Origin: Hygrophila difformis
Taxonomy: Eukaryota > Streptophyta > Magnoliopsida > Lamiales > Acanthaceae
Reading direction: 5' to 3'
DNA: 64,000 bases
Assembly (NCBI GenBank): GCA_030278955.1
Contig: JAOANR010000003.1
Coordinates: 50,750,902 to 50,814,901 of the forward strand
Positions within the stretch are counted from its first letter, which is position 1; every line of letters starts with the position of its first letter. The notes beneath the pieces were generated by a model, which was not told where the DNA came from, did no database searches, and saw only the letters and a program-made list of their open reading frames with translations. Position numbers and translations under genes: made by a program. This document shows positions 22,857 to 35,339 of the stretch, piece by piece.

Positions 22857-23471
22857 ATAACTAACAATATGCTCTTTGGTTATGCCACAGCATTGCAAGA
22901 ATTTAATGTTGGGAATGAGGCGATGTTCCCAATTTGTGATGAGCAACCACGGGGAACGCCTCACCATCATGGCCACTTCTTCTGAGGATCCCAAGAAAGC
23001 CTGTAAGTGTAGTATCGCGGGCCTGAATCTATTCTTTGCACTGGCCAGCAAAAGGTTGGGTTCTTTCAAGACAATGGAAACAATGTCCCTGGAAGAAAGT
23101 CCAATGTCTTGAAAAATCTTGAGCTTTGGCTTGAAGGTTTTATCACTCACCCTAAGTATACAAGGCGAGGAATTCAAGGTTTTCTCCAATTCTGATTTGG
23201 TGAAGCCTAACTCCTTTAGATATGACAACGTTGACTCATATTTTTCGGAATTCAGGTTCTTCTTCCGAAGTTTTAAAACAGATACTACACGCGAAACAAC
23301 CTTGGGAGAAAACTTGTGCCTGTGAAGCAAATATTCCAACTCACTGAGTTTTTTCCAAGATTTGGCTGCTTCAGTTCCAAGCGAAGAGAAGTGAAGCACA
23401 GAAAATGAGAAAGAAGCGAGCGAGTGCGAAATCAAACACGAAACATGTCTTCTTAAATGTGCTGTAATCAT
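22827..23471 (-). pseudogene. Truncated mTERF gene copy (copy B)
   Basis: 214 codons. The first ~203 are nearly identical to mTERF copy A, from the same ATG and presequence to CCGITKEHIVSY. The frame then leaves mTERF sequence at the duplication breakpoint (about 22857) and ends after about ten unrelated codons. The C-terminal ~180 residues, with about half of the helical repeats, are absent. Upstream it matches copy A only to about 23566, where hAT-like sequence replaces the leader exon, so the promoter is also lost. Most likely non-functional. Confidence 0.8.
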
Positions 23472-23566
23472 GACTAGTGAAATCCAAAATCAAAAAGGGA
23501 GTATTTCCAGCGGTAGGGAATATTAGTCGAGTGATTCGAGATGGTAAGATGTTCCAAAAAAAAGAC

Positions 23567-23679
23567 CCGGACCCGACCCAAGAACCAACAGAAACCGAGC
23601 TTGGGTTGGGTCTTGAGTGTTATAAGTCCGGGTCAGACCCGGAATCGAACCGAACCCGACCCATTGCCATCCCTAGGAC
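23567..23679. mobile_element. Possible hAT-like MITE fragment
   Basis: One end reads GACCCATTGCCATCCCTAG, the inverse of the common hAT-type terminus with GGATGGCAATGGGTC. The other end has GACCCGGACCCGACCC, and the interior is full of GGGTC/GACCC words in both orientations. It is absent from copy A at the matching place. No clear 8-bp target duplication seen. Confidence 0.4.
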
Positions 23680-24435
23680 AATTTACAGTTGAGTTTTAAT
23701 TGAGAGAATAATTAAACATGTACTTATACTTCCCAATAGATTTGTTCCGAACACTAACCCCCTAGAAAATTAATAATTAAACATGTACTTATACTCCCAC
23801 ATAGTCTCATAATTTTTCAAAATTTCCCAAATGTTCCAATAATTATTGAATTAACTTAATTAATCCCATAAGTTTCTTAATCCTCATCCAAATATTCCCA
23901 GAGCTCCTTAATTGCTCTCCAAGCTGACGTGGCAATAGGATTAGCATGGTCAATGGTCTTTGACTCGATTTCCTTGCTTACCTGTTGGGTGGGTGGACTC
24001 CGGATGGGGTTTTTGGAGCTCCAGCTCATTTCTAAAGAAAATCCCCAAATTCACTTAACTGCAGGCAAGTTAACCTTCTCCCAGATCTAGGATTCATCGG
24101 CCACTGAAAAGGGCTACTTTTGAATTTCGAGGATCAGAATGGGAAGCCCCGGCGATTCAAGTATCCTTTGGAACGACAACCAGAGCTACGCGATGACAAA
24201 ACGTGATGACAAAGGGCTCCTGTTACATCGTTTTTCACATATAGCCGCCGAGGTTCGCGGAGAAGACTCCTATCACCGGATTTTTTAAATTCCTGCGATT
24301 TTTGCCACAAGAAGCTCCATGGCAAGGACATATTCATGTACATGTATAATTTTATGCCAGATTTTGGATTATCTCTTACCCCACAACCAAATTGGCTTCT
24401 GAAACCTTAATCCTAATTTCGATTTAGCTAATTTT

Positions 24436-24645
24436 TTGTTGAAAATTTCGCTGGGTGAGAAAGCATTCTGCAGCAAAGAGTGCAAATATGGGCAAATGGT
24501 GTTGGATGAACACACAAATAAGTGCAACTCTAAGGTATCAAGGTCGGCAACAACAGTGGAAGTTAACATTGGCTCGCTATACATGAATGGGCAGGTGTTT
24601 TCTCCAAGCTTCAAACCCCAATATAAAGTAGAGACCTATTGCTGA
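24436..24645 (+). pseudogene. FLZ fragment, copy B
   Basis: Second half of an FLZ zinc finger (GEKAFCSKECKYGQMVLDEH) and tail. Compared with copy A it has several amino-acid changes (for example R to G after KY, DERRNKC to DEHTNKC), consistent with free drift after duplication. The first CxxC half lies upstream at about 24285-24345 behind the same intron-like gap. Confidence 0.65.
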
Positions 24646-24671
24646 ATTTGTAAGGGAGAAGTGCAGGAAGA

Positions 24672-24827
24672 ATGCCGTCGACGATGCTGGAGGTGACGCA
24701 AGAGCGGCTGGAGAGGTTAATCGTGAAGGATTTCCAAACAGACTCAGCGACCAACAAAGACCGGCTGTATCAGAGCCACTGCATCCGAAATATGATCATT
24801 CAAACTATGACCACTGCTCACAAACTC
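24672..24827 (+). pseudogene. SF3a60 exon 1 fragment, copy B
   Basis: Matches 18092-18247 with a few substitutions (second codon Ser to Pro, QSQCIRN to QSHCIRN; QSH agrees better with the plant family). Followed by the same GTATGA donor and intron. Confidence 0.65.
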
Positions 24828-25399
24828 GTATGATTTGAATGTGTTGGGTGCTGCTCAATTCGTGATTTTTGGGTTTAGTTTTCTGTTAATTCTCTTTATT
24901 TTTAATATGTGTATATACTTGGTGGGTTTTGGTTTATAGGTTGATATATTACGAAGATATATGAAAACAATCCTAGAGGGATGAGATTGCAGCACACGTT
25001 GGACAGAGCTCGTCGGGGTGAATTTTGGGGATTTAATTTCCCTCAAATATGAGGTGGAGCTCTAAAAAAAACCCAACCAGACTCCACCCAAACTCCACCC
25101 ACCCGCCAGGTAAGCAAGGAAGTTGGGTCAAAGACCATTGATCACACTAATCCTATTGCCACGTTAGCTTGGAGAGCAATTTAGGGGCTTTGGAATCATT
25201 TAAGCGAATATTAAGATACTTATGGGATTGATTAAGTTAACTCAATAATTATTCGACTGTTGGGAAATTTTGAAAAATTATGGGACTATTTGAGTTTTCC
25301 CCCCAAAATTTTTGCTACATTTTTCAATAATAAAAGCCATTCCAGATCTATAGCTATTCACTGTTAATTCTATCAAATTATTGGACAATGGACACATAA

Positions 25400-26010
25400 T
25401 ACTCCCTCCGTCCCATTAATTCCGTCTCATTACAATTGTTACATTTCCCTTTTAGGAAATAATTACATACTCCCTTCATTCCTTATTACTAGTAATTTTA
25501 GGAAGAAGCTCATTTATCAAGGATTGCAATTATTATTCGGTATGTTTCCATTTTTACCCCTATTATGTTGATGGGTTTTCTTGAGAATAAAAAATAGAAT
25601 TGGACTGAAGAGAGAATGCACAGTATTCTAAGAGTATCTTTTATGATAGTATAAGGGTAATATTGGAAAAGTTAATATTAATATGTAAAGTTACAACTAT
25701 TTTAGAATGCTTTTTTGTTTATAAAAAGACAACTAAAAAGGAATGGAGGGAGTACTTTAACTACCAAACCCACTACCATCACATCACATTAATAAATAAA
25801 TATATTAAAATTTCAAACACACAACTATTACATCACACATAAATAAATCAATTAAAAATTCAAATATAGTACATTACCATCACATCACATAAATTCCTAA
25901 TTTCCCCACACTTTAAACACTAATTTACTCTTACATTAAATACTAACTATCCTTATATAAAATATCGTGGCCAAAAGAAATTGAACACTATTAGTGGGAC
26001 GGAGGGAGTA
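25400..26010. mobile_element. Stowaway-type MITE with another MITE nested inside
   Basis: The outer element starts TA-CTCCCTCCGTCCC (25400) and ends GGGACGGAGGGAG-TA (26010). An inner element (25470-25752) has its own ends CTCCCTTCATTCC and GGAATGGAGGGAG, flanked by TA. Removing the inner one restores an interior that aligns with the MITE at 1557-1884 around CTAC-AAACC-CTAC-ATCACATCAC. Confidence 0.85.
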
Positions 26011-27079
26011 CTATACTTTGTGCTCTTTATCAACATCATTCTAAAACAGAATCCCCTCCTCCATATCTTGAGGTAGCCTTCAATAATCTGACATAAACAT
26101 GCTCTAGATATATTTTGTAAAAAAATTCTCAGATCATTATCCCTAATTTACCCCCAAAAAAATGGTTTTCTTGCGACAAACTATCAACACAATGGAAATT
26201 AATCTTTTTTTTTTTTTTATCACCAACATACATATTTAATAATCACTTTAATACTAAATAAATCACGCGCAAACCTCACCCCACCTCAAAACACAAACAA
26301 TGTCTAGTAGTAACTCAACCACATAGGGGCTGCTCTTTTGAAAACACACACTCTACCACTACACCTAAAATACTTAATTAAAAATGCTCCAAGAGATTCA
26401 TTGAGAGAACCAACTCAACCAGACAGGGGCTGCTCGCTGCTCTCTGATCTCATTTTCCTTTTTAATAACTGCAGTGGATGGAAATAAGAAATTGTTGCGG
26501 TCAATGGTAGATCTTATGTAGACATTCAAAACAAAGGCAACCTGCCCTGTAAGCTTAGGCTACTTTGATTCATTGAAGAATTTCTTCCCAAGTACATTTG
26601 GAAATTGGAACTCAACATCATGGTTTGCCACATGATCACATGGATAGCTTTTAATTAAAAACTAAGAGTTGATTCTCAGCAAGTTTTCTCCACAAGATGG
26701 CAAACTTAGTAACAGTAACAATGATATCTTTCAAAATCAAAAAACAAAAACAAGAAAAGGAAAGCACAAAGTAAATCTGCTTTAAGATAATAAACCAATT
26801 TTTTTTTTTTTTTTTTTTTTTCTTTTTGTTGTTGCTTGGAGCAAATTACACAAAGATATGCACGGACTATTAGGTTGAAAAACAAAAATGCCTCCAACAG
26901 TAATAAGCTACTCCAACAGGCATGAGTACAAATGCAAAATATGCCGAACTAATTTCCTAATGGTAAAGTGACATGCAGGCAACTGAATAAGAAAGTATTT
27001 GTCCTGGTTGATAGATATGATAAACTATTAAAGGACCAACCAATCACTAGACAAGTTTATACAATATCAACTTGAATTT
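26011..27079. other. Intergenic spacer
   Basis: No gene recognised. It has a run of about 25 T at 26799-26821 and is otherwise AT-rich unique sequence. The poly-T could be the tail of a minus-strand retrocopy, but no parent sequence is recognisable next to it. Confidence 0.5.
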
Positions 27080-28460
27080 TCTAAGCACCTGATGTGAGCT
27101 GATCCCCCTTTTTCAATGGGTGATTCTTGCACCAGGCCAAGATTTTTGGATCTTTCAAATAAGGACATACACATACATTAAAGAATTTCACATCAGACAT
27201 TCTGCAAAGGTTTCCAAGACTGGGCCACTTCTGTACGTAGGAGTTGTCTCCTTTCCAGAATGGCTAAAACTTCAAACCGTGGCTTGTACCATCCGTCCAT
27301 CTATGTTGTAGTAAAGTGAACATGGGTATTGAAGAATGCTCAAAGTATTATACTTCCCAGTTGCAAGAATAACTTCTTTCACCTTCTTCATCTTATCATC
27401 TGACACTAAATTATTATTATTTTATTATATTATTCATCCAATTTTAAACCTATTTTACATTTGTTGAAATTTTGATATAAGTATTAGTATACTGTACTAA
27501 TAAATTTTCTCTCTCTTCATTCACGAATCTTTTCATTAATCAAATAAGTGGAGAAAATGATTATTACGAATTTTTAATTCCCCCTCAAATCCATTGATCC
27601 TATATATGTGATAATCCATTTCTACCTAAACAAACCAAAAAAAAAAAAAAATAATGAATAAATAAAAAGAAGAGTGGAAATGTGATTGTAATCCACCCAG
27701 TGGGATTAATTAGCTTTGCAAATGGGATTTCCTCAAACAGTGATGAAGGATTCTTACACACAAAACAAAGCAAGAGGAAAAAGGACAAACGACAATGAAA
27801 TTAAACACCGCGCGTGCAATGACTTCTCGGCCAGAAGGGATTTCAATGATGACCAGATAATAGTTCAATGTAGTAAGTAATTAACAAACAAATAAAGTGT
27901 AATGAAGGTGATCGAGAAACAAGACGATGCAAACACGAAAATGAAGTAATAAGCAAACAATACATTATGAACAAATTAAAGGAGATGGGAAATTAACCAC
28001 ATTGCATTTATATATGTCATCACCCACTGATGCAAAACAGAAACGAGGAGGAGGGTGTGCGTGGTCGATCCAAGAACATATAGTATATAGTATAATGCTT
28101 GCTCCAACTCCAACAAAACATTCATTTCAATACCGATGAGTCTGATGGACTGGCTGGCTGCAGGTGGCATGCCAGCTCTCCTGTCTCTACTGTTCTTTCG
28201 CTATATATCGTGATGTGCTTGCAATCTTAGCTTTCTTTCTACAGCAAGAACATAATAATGCATGTACACTCCCACCAGTTAGCACACATAATTTGATATA
28301 TTGGGTCCCCACCATGTTCTTTTCCAGACTCCTCTGAAAATCTTGATTCTTGGCTCAATAATTTTATCAACACTACTTTTTCATGAGGCAAGGATTCCAA
28401 GAGTTTCTCCAACTCAAATACTCCTACTACAATGGCCCTGCACTTTGGCAATTACTACTA
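27080..28460 (-). pseudogene. mTERF relic in two pieces (copy D)
   Basis: 27090-27410 (minus) corresponds to the mTERF C-terminus: WYKPRFEVLAILERRQLLR and, after frame changes, CPYLKDPKILAWCKNHPLKK, against KPRCEVLTILERRHLLKK and RPHLKDPEISTWYKNH in copy A. 28290-28451 (minus) is an N-terminal piece with FELEKLLESLPHEKVVLIK. Between them about 880 bp is unrelated or too decayed to read. Stops and frame shifts make it a clear pseudogene. It is more diverged than copies B and C, so it is an older member of the cluster. Confidence 0.7.
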
Positions 28461-28868
28461 GTTTATAAGCTACTAATTTTTAGCTGATTTGGGGTTTTCA
28501 AGCTGTTTGACTGATATCAAACATTTAATTAATAAATGTATTTGGTAAATAGAATTTTAGAATAGATTATTATTGGTTCCGAAAAGTTTGGAAAATCCTC
28601 AAATGTGTTTGGTTGGAGGAAGTTTATAAACTCCTCAACCTAGGAAAATCCACTAGCACTCAAACCTGATATATCGGGTTTAGTATTTACATTTATTTAC
28701 GAAGTACGTTGTATCTTTTGCTAAGGAGATCTATCAATTAAAAATGAAAATATGTTTTGAATATAAATATATGTGTGGTATGTTTGTAGGAATAAATTTA
28801 ATGATAAAATAATGAAGACAAGAGAATGATTGATTTTTCTCTAGGCTACGAATGATGAGAATTAGAAA

Positions 28869-28926
<58 letters not shown>

Positions 28927-28995
28927 TAAATGCAGTAGTAAGAATAGGAGAAAATATGAAGTGTTCCGTTCATCTATTCAATACAATACAATGAG
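28461..28995. other. Spacer with TA/GA microsatellite
   Basis: No gene. A microsatellite at 28870-28928 is (TA)n running into (GA)n. The spacer ends at the copia LTR. Confidence 0.6.
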
Positions 28996-29294
28996 TGTTA
29001 TGGAATGCTAGTTGGCGGCACGTGACAACAGACTAGTAGTTGGCATAGCTTATTTATTTTTGTATATATATGTATAATAAGATCAAGGACATGGACATAT
29101 ATTTTCTGCCATTTCCTCCGTTTCCAATCTCTCATTTCATCTTTCTCTCTTCTCTGCTATCTACACTTATAATTCCTCATCTCTTGTTACTTCCTCCCGT
29201 CTCCCATTTTTCTTATAATTATACAATAACATACACCATATATCATATCATAATACACGACTATATATATACTGAGCTACATACTATTACAACA
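28996..29294 (+). repeat. 5' LTR of the copia element
   Basis: About 299 bp. Starts TGTTATGGAATG and ends TACAACA. The following words TTATCAGCACGAG are typical of copia elements primed by a tRNA-Met-type site. The small LTR size fits copia. Confidence 0.7.
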
Positions 29295-30504
29295 CGTTAT
29301 CAGCACGAGCCCTATTAGAGTTTGCTAATTCTACCACGATTGTGTTGGAGTTCTGTTAAAAATTCAATTCATATCGGGGTTCTGCCAAAATTTTTCAGAT
29401 TCAGAAGAAAATCACTTGAGGGAATATATTTCAACTATTTCAATATCAATTATGACTAATTTTGTCAAAACAGGAACCTATGCCGTTGGAAAGATTCGGG
29501 ATTAATTATTCTGAAAAATGGATCTTGCAAGTTATTTGTGGGTCTTAAAAAAAAGGACCATCATAAAAGAAAATACGGCCACAGACCTAGACCGCAGAGA
29601 AAAAAAAAATACGGCCACAGGCCAAGACCTCGAAAAAAAAACGGTCAAAAGATCACATTGATCTATATATGGGAAATAAGCATCTTGCCAATTCTTATTT
29701 TTGACAAGAGATAGTGACAGTTCCCTTAATGTGGGGGCAAATGGCAGCTCTTTGATAAAATAAAGATTTTTGGCTGAAATCCCAAATGCGAGGCATCATA
29801 ATGACTGCAAGACTATAAGTCTGTAAATGATATATATAAATCAGTCATGTTCAGAATAATGTCACAATTGTGACAAGATATTAATGTAAATGACATGAAT
29901 ACCAACAGAGTCCATAAATCTTAGTTCGGTTATACCAACAGATTTCGTGGGTCTTTAGTTTAGTCATGTGTACTGACAGAGTCAGATTCTTACATGGCAA
30001 AATAATTGCCAGAAATTGTGGCTCTAAAAGGCAAGAAATTGAAGAAAAATAATATCAATATGGCAGGAGGACATAGTCCCAAAATTGGTCGTTCAGACAA
30101 ATATTTGGTACAAATTTACCAAAAATACTTGATACAAACAGGTTGAAATATACCTTGTTAAAAAAAAAATGCTGAAGACACTATTAATATTACAAAAGGT
30201 CATTGTTGATATGCTAATTATGCCATCTAAAGATGTGCAAATTCTTTAATGATAGAGTCTTATTTAAATACTGCATTGCATTTTATTATATTATTGTTTT
30301 TATTACGCTTTTAATTTTTATTTTCTGTTATATTATTATTTATGCATTGTGTTGTCTCACTTATATTTAATCTTGTTTTAATATTAATTATATCTTTTTT
30401 AATGCCAGCAAAATGGGGAATTTTAAAAGTGATAATATATGTCTTATTGATAGTGCTCCACGAACACGATACTGAAAGACATAAGGTATTTTTCCAATTT
30501 AAGA

Positions 30505-31416
30505 ATGGGAGATACAAATATAAACACAATATGTGGTAGTGCAAATATTATACAAGGAATTGGCACAGCCAATCTTATTTTCCCAGAGGGAACAAAATTA
30601 ATTGTGAAAAATGCACTCCTATCTCCCAAGTCTCGAAGAAATTTATTGAGTTTTATAGATATCCGAGAAAATGGGTATCATCTCGAGACATCGCCTTCAG
30701 AGAATGTCGAATATTTATTAATTACAAATACCACTCATGGTAAGAAATATGTATTTGAAAAATTACCAGCTCTGTCTTCTGGATTGTATTTTTCAAAAAT
30801 AAATACAACTGAAAATTATCACTTAGACCACAGGTATAATATTCCCCAAATAAATCAGAGGTTTATTGATGGCCAGAGGCCCACTAAAGAATATCATCCC
30901 AAAATAGGCCAGAGGTCTATTGGAAGCCATAGGCTTAATGATGAATATATGATATGGCATGATCGCCTAGGCCATCCTGGCTCTACAATGATGAGGCGAA
31001 TTATTACGAATAGTCATGGCCATTCATTAAAGGGACAAAAATTGCTGCAACATAATGATTATATATGTGTTGCTTGCTCCCAAGGAAAATTGATTTCCAA
31101 ACATTCACCAACAAAAGTGGGAACTGAAAGCCCTAGTTTTCTTGAAAGAATTCAGGGCGATATATGTGGACCTATAGATCCACCATGTGGACCATTTAAA
31201 TATTTTATGGTGCTAATTAATGCATCAACACGATGGTCCAATATATCATTATTATCATCTCGCAACCATGCGTTTGCAAAATTACTTGCTCAAATTATTA
31301 AATTACGAGCACAGTTCCCTGATTATACAATAAAAAATATCCGATTGGATAATGATGGTGAATATTCATCCCAGAGGTTTGATGAATACTGCATGTCAAT
31401 TGGCATAACAGTTGAG
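30505..31416 (+). pseudogene. Copia polyprotein fragment: GAG-pre-integrase and integrase N-terminal part
   Basis: 304 codons are open. Early part: pre-integrase linker (SPKSRRNLLSFIDIRENGYH). Then WHDRLGHPGSTMMRRI…CVACSQGK, the HHCC zinc-binding region. Then the integrase core with GDICGPIDPPCGPFKYFMVL (first Asp) and IRLDNDGEYSSQRFDEYC (second Asp region). The third catalytic residue and all downstream domains are missing because element 2 interrupts the gene. The upstream gag/protease frame is already full of stops, so the copia was decaying anyway. Confidence 0.85.
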
Positions 31417-33829
31417 TGAAACTTTTGACAATTTTCCACTATAAGAGTATTTTCTGAAAAAGTAATAATAATCCCGGTTTAATTTTATTAAATGAAATCA
31501 ATTTAAGAAGATGGAGTTGGGATTAGGGATATGTTTATGGGTTGTCACGTTTTTATATACTCATGTAGGAAACTGTGGCCCGAGAGCGCACGGTGTCAAA
31601 AATTGCAGCAATTTATAGTAAGACCGGATCGTTCACTGGAGGATATGCGATAGAAGCAGGGCCCACGTCGTTTACTAAGATTTTCCACTCGGTTACTCGA
31701 TTTAAGCTTTGCATTGGTTTCTAACAACTACTTGACATAATTTCAAACTAGATTATGAAAGCAATAAAATTATTCTAAAACGCATGATAAAATTATTCTA
31801 AAAAGCAAATAAATCTATTCTAAGAGAGCAATAGAAGTTATGCTAAGAAAGCGGGTAGAATTATTATACGAAAGCATGAAAAATTATGCTACGCTATCTA
31901 TAAAGCATATTTAAAGATGTAACAAAAGGGACAGGAAGGAAATAATAAAGGTTGGACAAGATGCAGATGAAACACAATTAAACTTCCATTTTAATTACAC
32001 AGATCTTTGCTTGGGATAATTCATTAGTTAGCTAACTCTCATGTTTTCTAAACTATGTTCCCTTTAACAGATAGGTACTTAAAGTCAGAGTTTACATGCT
32101 CTTAAGACCTCAACCTCTAAGATACCACAGATTAATAACTGCCCCTGCCGAGGTACGCTATTCCTCCATGGTGGATGAGCAACACCTAACACATCATTAG
32201 TTGATATGCCAAGTACTCCTATCATCCCCCTTGTCACACCCAATGTCCAAATTTAATCCCGAACTAACCCATAACGCTTAAACCTTACAACCGGCGGCCA
32301 ACCTCTAATTCTTCCGAGTGACCTCTATAAAAGCATTTAAAAGAAAGCAGTAAAGAAAGCAATAAAGAAAGCATTTGAAAATCCTATCACTCGGAAGCTT
32401 CAAAAGTTATCTCATTCCGTTAGTATAAAAGAGCCCCTGGTCTTGGTGACCAGATGCAGATTTAGAACTTCCCAGAAATCAGTAAACCACATGGCTTATA
32501 ACATCCGGTTAGTTATGAGATACAAACTGAGTGAAACAGACCCGTTAAGATCTATTCCGAATGTACTCACTCAAGACTCAATTCTAGGCTTTGGCAGGAG
32601 AAGATAGTAGTTGAAAGAATACTCAACCCTACCTTAGAAGTTAACCAAGGCCTATATGTTGTTCCTCTAATATTATTTATCACACCTTATCTGAATCCAA
32701 GTTGACACTGATTCAGTGCAATACCTAATAGAAGATTTCCAACACACAACAATTTTGAGAAAATAATGGATATTTGAAAATCATTTCCTACACAGGTACT
32801 AGACTCTCAATTAAAACGCAGATCCTTTCAGTCTAGGTGAGACCTAATCGCTGACTCTGCTTCTAAGTTCTCAAAATCAACCCCCAGTAGAAGATGAATT
32901 AGTCATAACTGTGAAATTATCCCTTACTCAGATCTGGATTTTATAAAGTGATTTTTGTGGAAATTTATTATGCAACATCAGATTTAAATCAAGACTTCTA
33001 TGTCCAAGGAGAAGGATCCCAAAAGATTATAGACCACAATATCTACATAATAATAGCATGCATACATGTATATGAGAAATGAAATAAAATATCCCAAAAT
33101 ATATGGTGGGATTAGACAGAATTTGATACACAAAGATGGATTAGCCTTGAGATAAGAAAAATTGGCTAAAAGAGTGCCAGAAATAACTGGGGTGATCTGG
33201 ACTGCAAACATCTGCTATCCAGTTCCCAATTATTCCAGATGGAATGATTTTTAGACAGTGAGGAACCCTTAATGACAGTGATCGCTATCATCAAGAGTCC
33301 TACTGTCCATGAGAGAGTAAAAACCCACATGTTTTCTTACCACAATATTATTATAATCGTGTTGATCGACACTGTCTAATATTACCATGGCTCGAAATTC
33401 AGGTTGAAATTAAGATAAAGAAAAGAAAACTGTATCTAATTAGGAATTGGCTGAGTGGCTAGTCGTTATCCCCGTAAAGGGACCTTTTTGCCGGAGCTTC
33501 CACCAATCACTAATCAGACCATGCAAAATAACGAGTAATAATTAATACACAGAAGACGAGCTAATCGTTATCCCGGTGAAGGGACCTTTTTGCCAACATT
33601 GATCTATGATATTCCTTATTACTCATTCATACACACAATTAAAGAGAAAAGATGAAATTAAAAGAATGTTTTTGGTATTGTGTGAGTGTTAATCACACAG
33701 TGATTTAGACACTAATGAGTTGAGATATGTAATGGATAAAATTAGATGCAATGGGCCTAAGCCCAATACACCCATTCAACTTACACAACTCAGAAGTAAA
33801 ATATTTTTGGAGTTTTAAAAATAAGAGGA

Positions 33830-34410
33830 AGGGATCAATGCGGTCTATTGAGTCAGATGCGGTATAAACCGCATCCACTAGATCGCATTGACTATGCATG
33901 AAGATTGAAGTATTACCTTACCCAATTCGTCATTGCAAGAATGCGAAATAACATCATCTAATTCGATTTGTCAAGCCAATGCAGTATAAACCGCATTGGA
34001 CAAACCGAATTTGTGAGATTATTTCTTCACTCAAATATGGCTAAGGCATTTACTTCAAAAATGAGGGTAATGTGGTTTCCAAAGCAACTCGGTATAAACC
34101 GAATTGACATAAACCGCATTGGTGAGATAAGGAAAATAAACTAAGGCATGAAGAGTATGAAATGCATGCAATGCGGTTTCTGGAGCAATTCGATTTACAT
34201 GAGCAATGCGGTATCTACGCAATGCGGTATATACCGCATTGCGTAGACCGAATTGATGGAAACCGCATTGAAAGGGAAAACAAACAGTAATCATCATTTG
34301 GTCATGTAATGCGGTCTTTTCGAGCAATGCGGTATAAACCACATTGCATAAACCGCATTGCATGGAATTTTTCCATAAGTGTATTTTTATTCACAAATAT
34401 GAATGCGGTT
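33830..34410. repeat. Palindrome array b of element 2 (GCGGTATAAACCGC type)
   Basis: At least five palindromic sites of the type CAATGCGGTATAAACCGCATTG, centred near 33867, 33986, 34097, 34230 and 34336, so about 105-135 bp apart. Each is accompanied by single half-sites (AATGCGGT or ACCGCATT). Sits in the R/U5 part of the LTR, downstream of the TATA box in minus orientation. Confidence 0.85.
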
Positions 34411-35237
34411 TCTAAGCTGAATGCGATTTATGATAGATGGGATTGACCCTATCACTCATTTCACATCAGTGTCATCTCGCAGCCATATTTGTAAATATTT
34501 TGTAGTTTTCAAGAATTATGCTTGCATAGTGGGTAAAAGTATGAAATAAACCCTAAGACTACAAACAAGAAATTCAAAGGTTAATCTACCTAAAACAGCC
34601 TAAAAATCTAAGAACATCATGCATAAAAATTAAGAACACCAACATTATCTAAGGCAATAAGAAATAAAAGATCTAGAACAAATAGAGTAAAATAAAGCAT
34701 TAAAATCTACTTCTACAAACACTAAAATTATCTAAAACCTAAGAACACCTATTTGAAGCTCTAAGGCATAGAACCATACCAAAAACCCACTAAACATGCA
34801 TTTATTAAGAATGCAAGTCAACTAGAACATAATAAATGTACCTAGTTGAAACAAACAAACATTCTAACATATTTATTAATAGGGAAAGCATTTAAAGAGT
34901 GCAAAACACATGAGACAAAATCCATTTCTGGAAATTTTCCATGCATTAAACACTTAAAAGCAAAATAAATAACCCAAAATCATCATTAGATTGAAGGTTG
35001 GGTTCATTCTATCTAAAAAGCATGTAAATAATATGGAAAATGGCTACACTAGAAGGTAGTAACAAGCTTCTAACAACTAACTATGGTGAAAACAACTGTA
35101 ACTAAGCTAAAATGCATGAAAAATAAACTAACTACCTACCTAACCCTTAAGGGGGTGAAGATCCTCCTGAATATTCTTCTTGTCTTCTGCTCAGTGTCAA
35201 GTGTGTAAGAAGTGCTTCAAATGTTGGTGAGGTTCAG

Positions 35238-35245
35238 CTTTTATA
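35238..35245 (-). promoter_or_regulatory. TATA box of the element 2 LTR
   Basis: The minus strand reads TATAAAAG about 95 bp downstream of the last palindrome of array a, and corresponds in position to TATAAATA of element 1. It marks the U3/R side of the LTR. Confidence 0.65.
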
Positions 35246-35339
35246 CTTCTTTTTCAGACCCCTAGGCCCATCAGGGCTCATTAGCAGTGGCATGCATTCT
35301 TCACGTGTTCCACAGCTTCATCCAAATGCAGTTTCAAAC

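Larger units (their letters stand above)
23803..25287 (+). mobile_element. Pack-MULE with long terminal inverted repeats (copy B)
   Basis: Same structure as 17222-18690: TIRs of about 250 bp at both ends and the same three gene pieces in the same order. It is a duplicate made with the flanking DNA and not a second transposition, because the sequence outside the TIRs also matches. Gene pieces: B3 at about 24055-24290; FLZ at about 24290-24620 (here with SCDFCHKKLHGKDIFMYM, closer to the family pattern than copy A); SF3a60 exon 1 at 24672-24827 followed by its intron. Confidence 0.8.
22857..25540. repeat. Segmental duplication, copy B
   Basis: Direct repeat of 13610-18904 plus 22595-22650. It has no LINE and no PIF element, and keeps the mTERF N-terminal half, the Pack-MULE and the MITE pair. 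It therefore serves as the empty-site reference for insertions in copy A. Confidence 0.8.
28996..31416 (+). mobile_element. Ty1/copia retrotransposon, cut by a later insertion
   Basis: A short 5' LTR (28996-29294, TGTTATGG…ACAACA), a primer-site region reading CGTTATCAGCACGAGCC just after it, a decayed gag region, then protease-end, GAG-pre-integrase and integrase sequence. At 31416/31417 it stops abruptly where the 3' LTR end of the large element 2 starts. Reverse transcriptase, RNase H and the 3' LTR are not in the window. The five bases left of the LTR are ATGAG. Confidence 0.8.

Noticed and set aside
28870..28928. TA/GA run as a promoter or origin element
   Set aside because: A plain microsatellite with no gene start at a suitable distance.
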